NCBI RefSeq assembly: GCF_022750545.1
Contig: NZ_PUIC01000003.1
Location: 310,001-374,000, forward strand
Length of the DNA stretch: 64,000 nt
Reading direction: 5' to 3'
Origin: Caulobacter sp. CCUG 60055
GTDB taxonomy: Bacteria > Pseudomonadota > Alphaproteobacteria > Caulobacterales > Caulobacteraceae
Part shown: positions 34,398-44,374 of the stretch, piece after piece
Numbering within the stretch: position 1 is the first letter of the stretch
How the letters are laid out: every line of letters starts with the position of its first letter
The notes under the pieces: generated by a model
What the model was told of the DNA's origin: nothing
Seen by the model: the letters and a program-made list of their open reading frames with translations, nothing else
Databases searched by the model: none
Program-made: the position numbers and the translations under genes

Positions 34398-35462
34398 TCA
34401 TCCGGGTGAAATGCCAGGCAGGCCGGCGTCGCCGGCGCAGGCGTCGAGAAAGGCCCGGTCGAGAACGGCGAAGGCCATCTCGCGCTTGCCCTCGACCGAG
34501 AACAGCACGCCCCAGCGCCCGGGGCCGATCTCGGCCACGGCCGGGTAGGCCGCCTGGCCCCAGCGTCCCTCCCCGGCGAGGTCGCAGCCCCTGGCGAAGC
34601 GCATTCCGTCCAGCGAGAAGGCGAGGCTGAGAGTCCGGCGATCCCGTCGTCCGGGATTATAGATCAGGACGATGCGGCCCGGCCGGTCGCTGAAGGCCTC
34701 CACCGCCGAGCCGGGATTGGCGAGGTTGGTCGCCGCCGCCGCCGACCAGGCCGGCCGTCCCGGCGACCATGTCGAGACATGCACCCACCGCCGCCGGCGG
34801 TCGCGCATCGCCGCCAGCACCCGGCCGTCGCCCAGGGGGGCCAGGCTGGGCTGCAGCAGGGGGCCGTGGGTCGGAATGGGCAGGGCCCGCATGGCCGGCG
34901 GCGCGCCGGGGGCCAGGGCGGCCAGGTCGAGGACCAGCACCGCCGGCCTTCCGCTTTCGCGATAGACCGGCAGCAGGTCGCCGACGCCGTCGACGTGCAG
35001 GGGCCGGCTGCGCGGCAGCGCCCCCGGCCGGTCGTCCAGGCGGGTCGGCGGCGACCAGCTGCGCCCGTCGTCGGCGGAGACGCGGAAGTCGACCCGCCCG
35101 CACCGCCAGCTGCGGCAGGTCTCGAGGCCCAGCAGGCGGCGGCTCTGCACCTCGCCCGAGATCATCACCACCCGTCCGGTCGCGTCGCGGGCCAGGACGA
35201 CGTTGCCGACGCTCTTGGCCGCCGCGCCGGCGCCGGCCGCCCGGGCCCCCGGCGTCGAGGCCGGGGCGGCCGGGCTCCAGTCGCGGCCGGCGTCGTCGCT
35301 GCGGCTGCAAAGGATGGCCACGTCGCGGCCGGCCTCGCTGGCGCCCGACCACCAGCAGGCCAGCAGGCCCTCGCCGCCAAGGCCCAGGAGGCCGCCGCCA
35401 TGGTTGACGGCGGCGGGGGCCGGCAACAGCCGCACGGGCGGCGGGAGAGGCGGCGGCGTCAT
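34398..35462 (-). CDS. Sialidase-like BNR-repeat protein
   Basis: The 354-residue protein is built from sialidase/neuraminidase-type blades. Asp-box motifs are visible as SDDAGRDWSP and SADDGRSWSPPT, along with NPGRRDRRTLSLAFSLDGMRF. No signal peptide is apparent from the chosen start, so it looks cytoplasmic, or its start is misjudged. Related proteins are exo-sialidases or BNR-like glycan-binding proteins; the catalytic residues cannot be confirmed by eye. It lies 37 bases upstream of DUF2239 and 76 bases downstream of the phosphotransferase gene. Confidence 0.7.
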   Translation of the reverse strand: MTPPPLPPPVRLLPAPAAVNHGGGLLGLGGEGLLACWWSGASEAGRDVAILCSRSDDAGRDWSPAAPASTPGARAAGAGAAAKSVGNVVLARDATGRVVMISGEVQSRRLLGLETCRSWRCGRVDFRVSADDGRSWSPPTRLDDRPGALPRSRPLHVDGVGDLLPVYRESGRPAVLVLDLAALAPGAPPAMRALPIPTHGPLLQPSLAPLGDGRVLAAMRDRRRRWVHVSTWSPGRPAWSAAAATNLANPGSAVEAFSDRPGRIVLIYNPGRRDRRTLSLAFSLDGMRFARGCDLAGEGRWGQAAYPAVAEIGPGRWGVLFSVEGKREMAFAVLDRAFLDACAGDAGLPGISPG

Positions 35463-35538
35463 GGTTCACAGGTCCTGGCCGGGCCCCAGTCTGCCGGCGG
35501 ATCGCGGCGAAGCCGGGGCGCCCTTCGGACCGCCGGGT

Positions 35539-36549
35539 TCAGCGCGCCAGCCGGGCGGCCTCGTCGAAGCGCGGATCGCGGAGGCCGTCCAGGGCCGCGC
35601 CCAGCCTCGCCCGGCCGTAGGCCAGCCGCCCTTCGGCGGAGCCGAGCACGGGTTCGCCGGCCCGCATGACGGCGTGAAGGTCGGCCAGCACCGGCGGCGG
35701 CCCGGCGTCGCGCACGGCCAGTCCCGGGCGTTCGGCCGCCGCGAGGTTCAGGAAGGCCAGGGCGTAGTAGAGGTGGTTGACCTGTCGGGCGAGATAGAGG
35801 CGCGCGGCCTGGGCCTCCCGGGGCGGGGCGCTCCAGTATGTCGCCTGCAGCAGGACCTCCTCCTCCGGCGTGGCGGTGAAGAAGTTGGCCAGGGCGGCGA
35901 GGTCGAAATAGCGGTCGGCCAGGAACGCCGCCTCCCAGTCGACCAGCCACAGCCGCCGCCCGTCATAAAGGATGTTGCGCGGGTTGAGGTCGTTGTGGCT
36001 GGAGACCGGCGCCGGCTCCAGGCCCCGGTAGATCCGGGCCAGTTCGGCGTAGAGCGACAGCGGCGCGTCGAGCTCGGCGTCGTCCAGCACGCTGGCGGCG
36101 CGCTGCTGGGCGATCAGGACGTCCATGCCGTCCAGGAAGTCGATCAGCGGCGGGAAGGCGGGGGCGGCGTGCAGCAGGCGCGCGGCCTGGGCCAGTTCGG
36201 CGATCAGGTCGGCGCGGGTTCCGGCGTAGTCGAGGAGCAGCGACCGCTCGGGGATGAAGTCGAGGATGGCCACGCCGTCCTCGGCGCAGGCGTAGCGGAC
36301 GCGCGGCGCCAGCAAGGCGTCGGCGGCGATGCGCATGCAGGCGTAGCCCCGGGCGGGATCGCCGAAATGGGTCCGCTCGGCCTCGATGCGCAGCAGGTAG
36401 GCGACGCCGCCGACCCGGATGCGGAAGATGTCGGCCCGCGACAGGCCGCCGCCGACCGGGACCAGGCCGTCGATCTCGGCCCCCGGGCCGAAGGCGGCGG
36501 TCAGGCCGCGCGCGACGGCGGCGCGTTTCTCCGGCGGCAGGCTGGTCAT
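35539..36549 (-). CDS. APH/choline kinase-family phosphotransferase
   Basis: The 336-residue protein-kinase-like phosphotransferase has nucleotide-binding VPVGGGLSRADIFRI and YLLRIEAERT, the catalytic Brenner motif SHNDLNPRNILYD, and the metal-binding LVDWEAAFLADRYFDLAALA. Such enzymes phosphorylate small alcohols: choline, thiamine, homoserine, sugars or aminoglycosides. The DWEAAF form is closest to the choline/ethanolamine kinase group. AAGGAG precedes the ATG at 36549. A 12-base palindrome lies about 55 bases upstream of the start and probably controls it. Confidence 0.85.
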   Translation of the reverse strand: MTSLPPEKRAAVARGLTAAFGPGAEIDGLVPVGGGLSRADIFRIRVGGVAYLLRIEAERTHFGDPARGYACMRIAADALLAPRVRYACAEDGVAILDFIPERSLLLDYAGTRADLIAELAQAARLLHAAPAFPPLIDFLDGMDVLIAQQRAASVLDDAELDAPLSLYAELARIYRGLEPAPVSSHNDLNPRNILYDGRRLWLVDWEAAFLADRYFDLAALANFFTATPEEEVLLQATYWSAPPREAQAARLYLARQVNHLYYALAFLNLAAAERPGLAVRDAGPPPVLADLHAVMRAGEPVLGSAEGRLAYGRARLGAALDGLRDPRFDEAARLAR

Positions 36550-36605
36550 GGCGGGCTCCTTGGACAGGGCGGGGCTTATCGGACCAGGCGGCGCGTCTGT
36601 CAATA

Positions 36606-36617
36606 TTACCCGGGTAA
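36606..36617. promoter_or_regulatory. 12-bp perfect palindrome flanked by AATATT
   Basis: TTACCCGGGTAA is fully self-complementary and is embedded between two AATATT words (36602-36607 and 36617-36622). It sits about 55 bases before the phosphotransferase ATG, where a promoter would lie. The symmetry suggests a dimeric regulator such as a GntR, MarR or TetR protein; none is encoded adjacent. Confidence 0.5.
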
Positions 36618-36915
36618 ATATTAGGGGCCCGCGAGATGGCCGTGTCAGGGCAGGTTCGGCCGCCGCCCCGGCGGCGCCTCGCCCTTCCCCGCATCTTTCC
36701 ATCTGGTGTAAATCGGCCGGCGCACAACCGGCTTATCCCGCGGCCCAGGCGCCGGTTCTGGAAGAATCTTCCGTTTTCCAGGCGAGATTCCGAACAAGCT
36801 TCCGAATGGGTCCGGTCGCCGGCCGCGCCTTGCCTGCAAGGGAAAAGACCGCCTCGATGTCAGGGGTCGGAGCGGCCGACGGGGAGAGCGCCGAGGCGAT
36901 CCATCGCCGGGATTG

Positions 36916-36949
36916 TCTGATAATAAAATCGCTTTCTAATGATAAAATC
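36916..36949. promoter_or_regulatory. Tandem 15-base direct repeats upstream of YkvI-like gene
   Basis: TCTGATAATAAAATC and TCTAATGATAAAATC match at 13 of 15 positions and are spaced 19 bases start to start, close to two helical turns. They lie about 90 bases before the YkvI-like start in an AT-rich patch. The layout suits a regulator binding on one face of the DNA. Confidence 0.4.
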
Positions 36950-37041
36950 TCGCGCTAAGGATGTTGGGAAATAACAAGAACAGACCTGGGCGCGAGGCCT
37001 TGCGGGGCGGCGCCCGCGTCGCGCCCTTGGGGGAAATGCGC

Positions 37042-38163
37042 ATGGGTTCGCGTTCGGGTTCGGGATCGGACTGGTTCCGCCGCTGGCTGCTGCCCGGCTT
37101 CGCGTTCAAGGCGGTGGTGATCGGCGGCGGCTACGCCACCGGCCGCGAGCTGGTCTCGTTCTTCATGCCCAGCGGGCCGCTCGGCGGCCTGGCCGGCATG
37201 GCCACGGCGACGGTGGTCTGGAGCGTGGTGTGCGCCGTCGCCTTCCTCTTCGCGCTCAAGACCGGGAGCCGGGATTACCGGACCTTCTTCAGCCATCTGC
37301 TCGGCCGTTTCTGGCCGGTGTTCGAGGGCGCCTACATCCTGGCGATGATCGTCATCCTGGCGGTGTTCGCCGCCGCCGCGGGGGCGATCGGCGCGGCGCT
37401 GTTCCACTGGCCGAGCCTGGTCGGCTCGCTGATCCTGATCGGCATGATCACCGCCGTGGCGACCTTCGGCAACGAGTCGGTCGAGGGGTTGTTCAAGTAC
37501 GTCTCGATCTTCCTCTACGCCACCTACGGCGTGTTCCTGGTCCTGTCCCTGACCCGCTTCGGCGACAGGATCGCCGCCGCGCTGGCCGCTCCCGCCCCTT
37601 CCGACGGCTGGCTGACGGGGGGACTGACCTACGCCGGCTACAACATCGTCGGCGCCGCCGTGATCCTGCCGGTGGTCCGCCACATGCGCGGACCCAGGGA
37701 CGCCGTCGTCGCCGGCGTCCTGGCCGGTCCGCTGGCCATGGCCCCGGCCGTGCTGTTCTTCCTGGCGATGACCGCCTTCTATCCGGGCATATCCGACCAC
37801 GCCCTGCCGTCGGATTTCCTGCTCGAACAACTGCACGCGCCGGTGTTCAGGCTGATCTTCCAGCTGATGATCTTCGCCGCCCTGCTGGAGAGCGGAGCGG
37901 GCCAGGTGCACGCCATCAACGAGCGCATCGACCAGGCCCGCCGGGCGGGCGGACGGGCGCCGTTGTCCCGGCGCGTCCGGCTGGCGGTCACCGCCGCCAT
38001 CCTGATCGGCTCGATCTTCGTGGCCGAGCGCATCGGCCTCGTCGCCCTGATCGCCGACGGCTATCGCTGGCTGGCCTATCTGTTCCTGGCCGTCTTCGTC
38101 CTGCCGCTGATGACGCTCGGCCTGGCGCGCCTGATCGGCTCGGCCAGGGCCCGGGCCGCCTGA
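37042..38163 (+). CDS. YkvI family membrane transport protein
   Basis: The 373-residue protein has about ten transmembrane helices. The opening LLPGFAFKAVVIGGGYATGRELVSFF matches the YkvI family (distant relatives of amino acid/sodium symporters, which open with a similar GxGFATGqE motif). ATFGNESVEGLFKYVSIF follows in the middle. The substrate is unknown. GGGGGAA lies seven bases before the chosen ATG; an ATG two codons upstream is also possible. It ends 19 bases before the convergent hybrid kinase gene. Confidence 0.8.
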   Translation: MGSRSGSGSDWFRRWLLPGFAFKAVVIGGGYATGRELVSFFMPSGPLGGLAGMATATVVWSVVCAVAFLFALKTGSRDYRTFFSHLLGRFWPVFEGAYILAMIVILAVFAAAAGAIGAALFHWPSLVGSLILIGMITAVATFGNESVEGLFKYVSIFLYATYGVFLVLSLTRFGDRIAAALAAPAPSDGWLTGGLTYAGYNIVGAAVILPVVRHMRGPRDAVVAGVLAGPLAMAPAVLFFLAMTAFYPGISDHALPSDFLLEQLHAPVFRLIFQLMIFAALLESGAGQVHAINERIDQARRAGGRAPLSRRVRLAVTAAILIGSIFVAERIGLVALIADGYRWLAYLFLAVFVLPLMTLGLARLIGSARARAA

Positions 38164-38182
38164 CGGTCGCCGCGTCGCGGCC

Positions 38183-40351
<2,169 letters not shown>

Positions 40352-40460
40352 GGAACGCCCTTCGCTTTCGGCCCTTCGGCGATCCTCCCGTCAAGCCTTG
40401 AAGGAAAGATTGAGCCCTTGCGCCAGCGGGCGCGATCCTGCGCGCCGGGCGGCGGAAAGC

Positions 40461-41189
40461 CTAGCCGGCGTTCTGGGGCGCCCGCGTCACCCGCGGCCCG
40501 GGAGCGTCGTCGCCATGGGTTATCAGCGCCTCCTTCATCTCGGTCTCGGACGAGGTGCAGACCGACAGGACGCGGCAGCGGCCCTCGTCCGCCGCCAGGT
40601 AGGCGTGGGCCATGGTGCTGTCGATATAGATGCCGTCGCCCTTCTCCAGCACCACCGGGGCGTAGAACTCGGTGCACACCTCGACGCGGCCCTCCATGAC
40701 CACGGTGAATTCCTCGCCCGGGTGGCGCATCAGCGGCCCGAACTCCTCGAGAGTGCGCGCCTTGAGGTCGACCAGGATCGGGGCCATCAGCTTGTGCGAC
40801 AGCTCCGAGGCCAGGTAGGTGTGGTCGTAGACCGGGGTGGAGACCCGGGCGCCGTCGCCCTCGCGGTGGACGCTGCGGCGGCCCGTCACCATCGACCGCC
40901 CCCCCGGCTCGGCGGCGGCCTCGGCGGCTTCGGGCGAGAAGAAGTAGGTGACGTCGACGCCGAGGCCGGCGCTGAGGGCGACCAGCTTGTCGTAGGTCAG
41001 CGACATCTGGCCGTTCTGCACCTTGGACAGGGCCGAGATCGACAGGCCGGATCTGCGGGAGATCTCGGCCAGGGTCCAGCCGTTGCGCTTGCGCAGCTGC
41101 TTCAGCGCGTCGCCCAGGCGCCGCAGGTGCGGGCTCTCGGTCGCCTCGTCGGCGAGGTTCGCGGCCGATCCTTTGGTCTTGCTGGGCAT
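40461..41189 (-). CDS. XRE-cupin transcriptional regulator
   Basis: The 242-residue regulator has an N-terminal XRE helix-turn-helix at about residues 24-80 (ALKQLRKRNGWTLAEISRRSGLSISALSKVQNGQMSLTYDKLVALSAGLGV) and a C-terminal cupin barrel (MRHPGEEFTVVMEGRVEVCTEFYAPVVLEKGDGIYIDSTMAHAYLA). Such proteins (PuuR/SutR-like) sense small metabolites or metal-bound ligands. A promoter with a perfect -10 lies upstream at 41233-41261. It is divergent from the lanthipeptide-synthetase-like gene, which it might control. Confidence 0.92.
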   Translation of the reverse strand: MPSKTKGSAANLADEATESPHLRRLGDALKQLRKRNGWTLAEISRRSGLSISALSKVQNGQMSLTYDKLVALSAGLGVDVTYFFSPEAAEAAAEPGGRSMVTGRRSVHREGDGARVSTPVYDHTYLASELSHKLMAPILVDLKARTLEEFGPLMRHPGEEFTVVMEGRVEVCTEFYAPVVLEKGDGIYIDSTMAHAYLAADEGRCRVLSVCTSSETEMKEALITHGDDAPGPRVTRAPQNAG

Positions 41190-41628
41190 TCCCGGTCCAT
41201 CTTCGACGCCGTCCGGTCGGGACGACCAGGCCATTATAGGCCAGATGGGACCATACGAAACATGCGTCGCGGCGCGGCGGCGCCGCCGCGGTCGCCGTCG
41301 GGCCCGCCGCAACCCGTTTCGCCAACGATATCCGGGCGGCCCGCGATCCCGTCGCCGCCGCCGTCCCGGGACGAGGCCGCGCACGGTGATTCGCCTATCG
41401 GAAAATCAAATGCGCAGGTCCGCGCTGGAGAGCTCGTGCGTCCCGTGGGCTGGAAACCCGGCGGCGGGTCCCATAGGTTGCAAGACGTCCCGTCGATCCG
41501 GCGGCCCGCCATGCGGCGCCAGCTCGGACGTGCGTTCGATGTCCGGGCGGGACGCGTCTGTTTTTCCGATGGCTTTGGCCGCCCGCCGTCTGCGCGGCGC
41601 GAAGGCGGCGAGGGAAGGAGGCGATGCG
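41190..41628. other. Divergent intergenic region
   Basis: These 439 bases lie between the XRE-cupin gene and the LanKC-N-like gene. Apart from the minus-strand promoter at 41233-41261 I see no gene, repeat or riboswitch. The long plus-strand open frame running through it reads as Arg/Pro-rich and lacks codon bias before 41629. Confidence 0.5.
41233..41261 (-). promoter_or_regulatory. Promoter of the XRE-cupin regulator
   Basis: The minus strand carries a perfect -10 TATAAT (41238-41233) with a weak -35, GTTTCG, 17 bases upstream. Transcription would start about 35-40 bases before the regulator ATG. AGGCCA words flank the -10 on both sides, 10 bases apart on the plus strand, and may be operator half-sites for autoregulation. 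Confidence 0.5.
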
Positions 41629-42309
41629 ATGACGCCGCTCGGCTATTATGAAGCGATGGGCTGGTGGTTCTGGATGGGCGCCGACATGCCCGCAAAGTCG
41701 ATCTTCCCGGACGACGGCGGCGGCCCCGGCTGGGCGGAGGGAGAGATCCCCGGGGAATTCCGCGACACCAAGCATGACGTCCAGGGCTGGAAACTGCATG
41801 TCTGCGTGCAGCCGGGCGAGATCGAGGGCCTGTTCGTGGCGCTCAGCCCGCTGCTCAAGACCGTGGCGCACAAGTTCGCGCCGGTCGACACCTACAACAA
41901 GCAGAGCGCCGGCTACGCCGCCTACCAGCTCATCAGCCCCGGGCATGGCGACGGCGCGGCGGGCAAGGCCTGCGTCATCTATCCCAACACCCCTGTGGAG
42001 CTCGCCGGGCTCGTCCTCCAGATCGACCAGGCGATCCGCAACCTCAACGCCGTGCTGACGCGGCCGATAAGAGGCAGGACGTCCCCGGGGGTGCGTCCCT
42101 TTCCCGGCGGCGTGAAGGGCGATCTGGCGCTGGGCTCGACCGGCTTCGTCTACACCCGCTACGGGGCGTTCAGCGGCAAGTTGGCCGACCAGAACAAGGT
42201 CTACGACCCCATCGCCAAGCAGGCGTGCCCAGACCCCCGCTTCGTCAAGCCCCACCCCGACTTCATCAAGGCGATCCCCGCCGAGATCGACGCCGTCCGG
42301 CGGCGGTAG
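41629..42309 (+). CDS. Stand-alone protein resembling the N-terminal domain of class III lanthionine synthetases (LanKC/RamC)
   Basis: The 226-residue protein has AAGGAGG seven bases before its ATG. Its core reads GWKLHVCVQPGEIEGLFVAL, then a segment with HKFAPVDTY, GKACVIYPNTPVELAGLVLQI, and finally GSTGFVYTRYGAFSG. This order (WKLHVSA-like strand, FK-x-A segment, SGKxxTIYP-like strand, VxYRYGAF) is how I remember the N-terminal lyase-side domain of LanKC/RamC enzymes that dehydrate and cyclise lanthipeptides. The kinase and cyclase domains that should follow are absent: the ORF ends cleanly soon after YRYGAF. A resemblance to HopA1-type effectors is the main alternative. No precursor peptide gene is recognisable nearby. 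Function unknown. Confidence 0.55.
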   Translation: MTPLGYYEAMGWWFWMGADMPAKSIFPDDGGGPGWAEGEIPGEFRDTKHDVQGWKLHVCVQPGEIEGLFVALSPLLKTVAHKFAPVDTYNKQSAGYAAYQLISPGHGDGAAGKACVIYPNTPVELAGLVLQIDQAIRNLNAVLTRPIRGRTSPGVRPFPGGVKGDLALGSTGFVYTRYGAFSGKLADQNKVYDPIAKQACPDPRFVKPHPDFIKAIPAEIDAVRRR

Positions 42310-42572
42310 GACGTCTGCTGGGTCTCATCGCCGATCGCCCCATCTCGCTGGGGGACAGGTTGGGTAGGTCCGTTTGAGCGGCGGGGCGCTTCTTCCAAGG
42401 GCCCCTTCGCGGTTCGCGTCTTTCCGCCGCCCCGGCGGGAAGATAGGTTGCGCCTGGGCGCAAGGCGGCGACGTGGGGGCATGGCCGGGCTGGTCGCCGG
42501 AGGCTGCTCTGCATCTCCGGACGGCGGCTGGGGCGCTTGTCCGAAGCGAAGCCAGGATTTCAGGGGGTAGGC

Positions 42573-43385
42573 ATGGGCTTTTCGAGGCGTCCTGCGGATC
42601 GGCGAGGGGTTCGGGGCCCGCGCGGCTCGGGGCTCGCGGCGCTCATGGCCGTCCTGGCCTGGGCGGCGGCGGTCCCCGCCGTCGCGACCGCCCAGGACAA
42701 GCCGAACTATTTCGCGGCCTGGGTCGCCGTCGCCGAGCCGGCGGGCAAGGAGACGCGCATCGCGGAAGGACGATGGGCGCCCGTGGTCCGCTTCCGCCCC
42801 GAAACGGTGTTCGTGCTGGACAGCCCCGCCGTCGACGCCGCCAAGGGCAAGACGCTGCTGGCGGCGGGGACGCGGATGGTCGGCATGGCCGGCCGCCCCG
42901 GCCTGGCGTGCGAGCTCGAACGGCCGCGCGGCGGCTATCTGATCGGCTGCGTCGAGGACAAGGACGGCGACGGCCGGTTCGAGACCTTCTTCGATCTCAA
43001 CCACGCCAACCCCTTCCTGTTCTCCGCCTTCCGCCAGCCGCGCTCCAAGGACCGCGCCATCGGCCCGCTGTCGCTGTCGCCGGCCTCGGCCTCGACCGCG
43101 CCGGCAGGCGGCGAGCCGGTGAGCATGGTCCTGTTCTACCGCAACCGGGCCGAACTGACCGGGGTCAGCCGGTTCGAGCTGTGCGTGCTCCAGCCGGACA
43201 ACCGCAACATCTGGGGGGACAAGGCCGTCGGCCGGGGGTGCCTGCCGGCCATCTCCATCGGCGACCACGACTTTCCGCGCGCCGTGCCGATCTACGGGCG
43301 GACCCTGACCTTCCTCTCGCGCGACGCGGACGGCGTGACCGTCGCGGTCACCGGCGCGGACGCCGACCTGCCCGCGCGCCTGTAG
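42573..43385 (+). CDS. Exported protein of unknown function
   Basis: The 270-residue protein has an N-terminal signal peptide (LAALMAVLAWAAAVPAVATAQ) and AGGGGG before its ATG. A short acidic segment, EDKDGDGRFETFFD (about residue 130), resembles a calcium-binding DxDxDG loop, but the canonical position-12 acidic residue is absent. Several cysteines (LACELE, IGCVED, ELCVLQ, RGCLPA) occur in the mature part and may form disulfides. I do not recognise the family. It follows the LanKC-N-like gene on the same strand after 263 non-coding bases; a functional link is not shown. Confidence 0.6.
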   Translation: MGFSRRPADRRGVRGPRGSGLAALMAVLAWAAAVPAVATAQDKPNYFAAWVAVAEPAGKETRIAEGRWAPVVRFRPETVFVLDSPAVDAAKGKTLLAAGTRMVGMAGRPGLACELERPRGGYLIGCVEDKDGDGRFETFFDLNHANPFLFSAFRQPRSKDRAIGPLSLSPASASTAPAGGEPVSMVLFYRNRAELTGVSRFELCVLQPDNRNIWGDKAVGRGCLPAISIGDHDFPRAVPIYGRTLTFLSRDADGVTVAVTGADADLPARL

Positions 43386-43410
43386 CGCTCCGTCCGCGCA
43401 GGAGGACAAG

Positions 43411-43896
43411 TCACGTCCGACCGGAAAGGACAGCGAGATCGCGGACCGCGCGGGTGATCAGGCCATGGGCTTGGGGGTGGTCTTCTTCGAACACCAGCTT
43501 GGCCGCGACCGACAGGTTGGCGATGATCGCCTCGAAGCTGGCCGCGGGCGTGGGCGGCATGGCCTTCAGCAGGGCTTGGCTTTCTGCTTCCAGCACATCG
43601 AGCCGAGCATCGATCTCGGCGAGTCTCGCGCCATCAGGTAATGTGGCCTGTTCGGACTTTGACAGTTGGAACCAGCGTCGCCGCTTTATCAGCCATGCTT
43701 CGTGGTTGCTCCATTCCGCCTGGAGACGCCGCTGCTCAACCTCGACGATGAGCCACCGACGGCAGATGGCGATGGAGAGATCGGCGCCAGCGCTGACTGC
43801 AAACGCAGGTATCGCCGAACCGCCAACAAATACGGCGCGTCTTGATGGCTGCGACGTGCGCGCAACAGCATCCCCCGCCTTGCGACGTGAGCTCAT
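43411..43896 (-). CDS. Hypothetical protein
   Basis: The 161-residue soluble protein has an Arg/Ser-rich N-terminus, a short hydrophobic stretch (FVGGSAIPAFAVSAGADLSIAI) and then helical, coiled-coil-prone sequence (EVEQRRLQAEWSNHEAWLIKRRRW; LAEIDARLDVLEAESQALL). I do not recognise a characterised family; similar small proteins are, as far as I recall, common in Caulobacterales and sphingomonads. It is divergent from an XRE regulator across an AT-rich region, and its base composition is lower in G+C than the neighbours, suggesting an acquired pair. Confidence 0.65.
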   Translation of the reverse strand: MSSRRKAGDAVARTSQPSRRAVFVGGSAIPAFAVSAGADLSIAICRRWLIVEVEQRRLQAEWSNHEAWLIKRRRWFQLSKSEQATLPDGARLAEIDARLDVLEAESQALLKAMPPTPAASFEAIIANLSVAAKLVFEEDHPQAHGLITRAVRDLAVLSGRT

Positions 43897-43943
43897 GACT
43901 TATGATCCAGAGCATGTATTATTCCTTTAGTATCATCCACGAC

Positions 43944-43985
43944 ACTATTAGGCAAGCGAAAAATATCGTGAACTTTACTAATAGT
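43944..43985. promoter_or_regulatory. Inverted-repeat operator candidate in XRE divergent promoter
   Basis: ACTATTAG (43944-43951) and its exact complement CTAATAGT (43978-43985) flank 26 bases of AT-rich sequence. The second arm ends nine bases before the GTG of the XRE regulator, so binding there would repress that gene and probably its divergent neighbour. Confidence 0.45.
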
Positions 43986-43993
43986 AACATTCC

Positions 43994-44290
43994 GTGCTGA
44001 CGGCCGCTCAAATCCGGGCTGCGCGCGCCCTCGTCGACTGGAGCGGACCACGGCTGGCGGAAGCGGCTGGTCTGTCGCTGCCGACGATCCGACGAATGGA
44101 AAGCGCCGTGGGGCCGGGCCGCAGCTCGGTCGACAACGTCGAGGCCGTGCGCCGCGCGCTTGAGGCCGCCGGCGTCATCTTTCAGATGGCGGATGATGCG
44201 GCGGGCCCTGGCGTACGGCTGAAGCGACCCGAAGAGGCTGGCGGGCATGAGCCCGATCAGGCAGGCGATCGGGCGCGACGGCGGGAATAA
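43994..44290 (+). CDS. Small XRE family DNA-binding protein
   Basis: The 98-residue protein starts at GTG and has an N-terminal helix-turn-helix (AAQIRAARALVDWSGPRLAEAAGLSLPTIRRMES). The typical linker NVEAVRRALEAAGVIFQMADDAAGPGVRLKRPE follows, as in the many short single-domain XRE proteins of alphaproteobacteria. The final Gly/Arg-rich tail is unusual. It probably autoregulates through the inverted repeat just upstream. Confidence 0.82.
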   Translation: MLTAAQIRAARALVDWSGPRLAEAAGLSLPTIRRMESAVGPGRSSVDNVEAVRRALEAAGVIFQMADDAAGPGVRLKRPEEAGGHEPDQAGDRARRRE

Positions 44291-44374
44291 AAATCCGCTC
44301 GATACGGTCCTGAAGGCGGTGGGATGGCCGCTTCGCCCCAGATGCGGACGTCCGCGCTTCAGCCGGAGGACGCG

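Larger units (their letters stand above)
36550..37041. other. Divergent intergenic control region
   Basis: These 492 bases separate the divergent phosphotransferase and YkvI-like genes. No convincing gene is present; plus-strand ORFs here are Arg/Pro-rich and lack codon bias. It holds a palindrome near the phosphotransferase (36606-36617), a short palindrome GGAAGA-A-TCTTCC (36760-36772), and a pair of 15-base direct repeats (36916-36930 and 36935-36949) close to the YkvI-like gene. Confidence 0.5.

Noticed and set aside
36636-36958. Plus-strand open frames upstream of the YkvI-like gene
   Set aside because: Arg/Pro-rich translation, no codon bias, and they overlap the operator-like repeats.
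41023-41628. N-terminal extension of the LanKC-N-like protein by about 200 codons
   Set aside because: The extension overlaps the XRE-cupin gene and is Arg/Pro-rich; a strong AAGGAGG precedes the ATG at 41629, where protein-like sequence starts.
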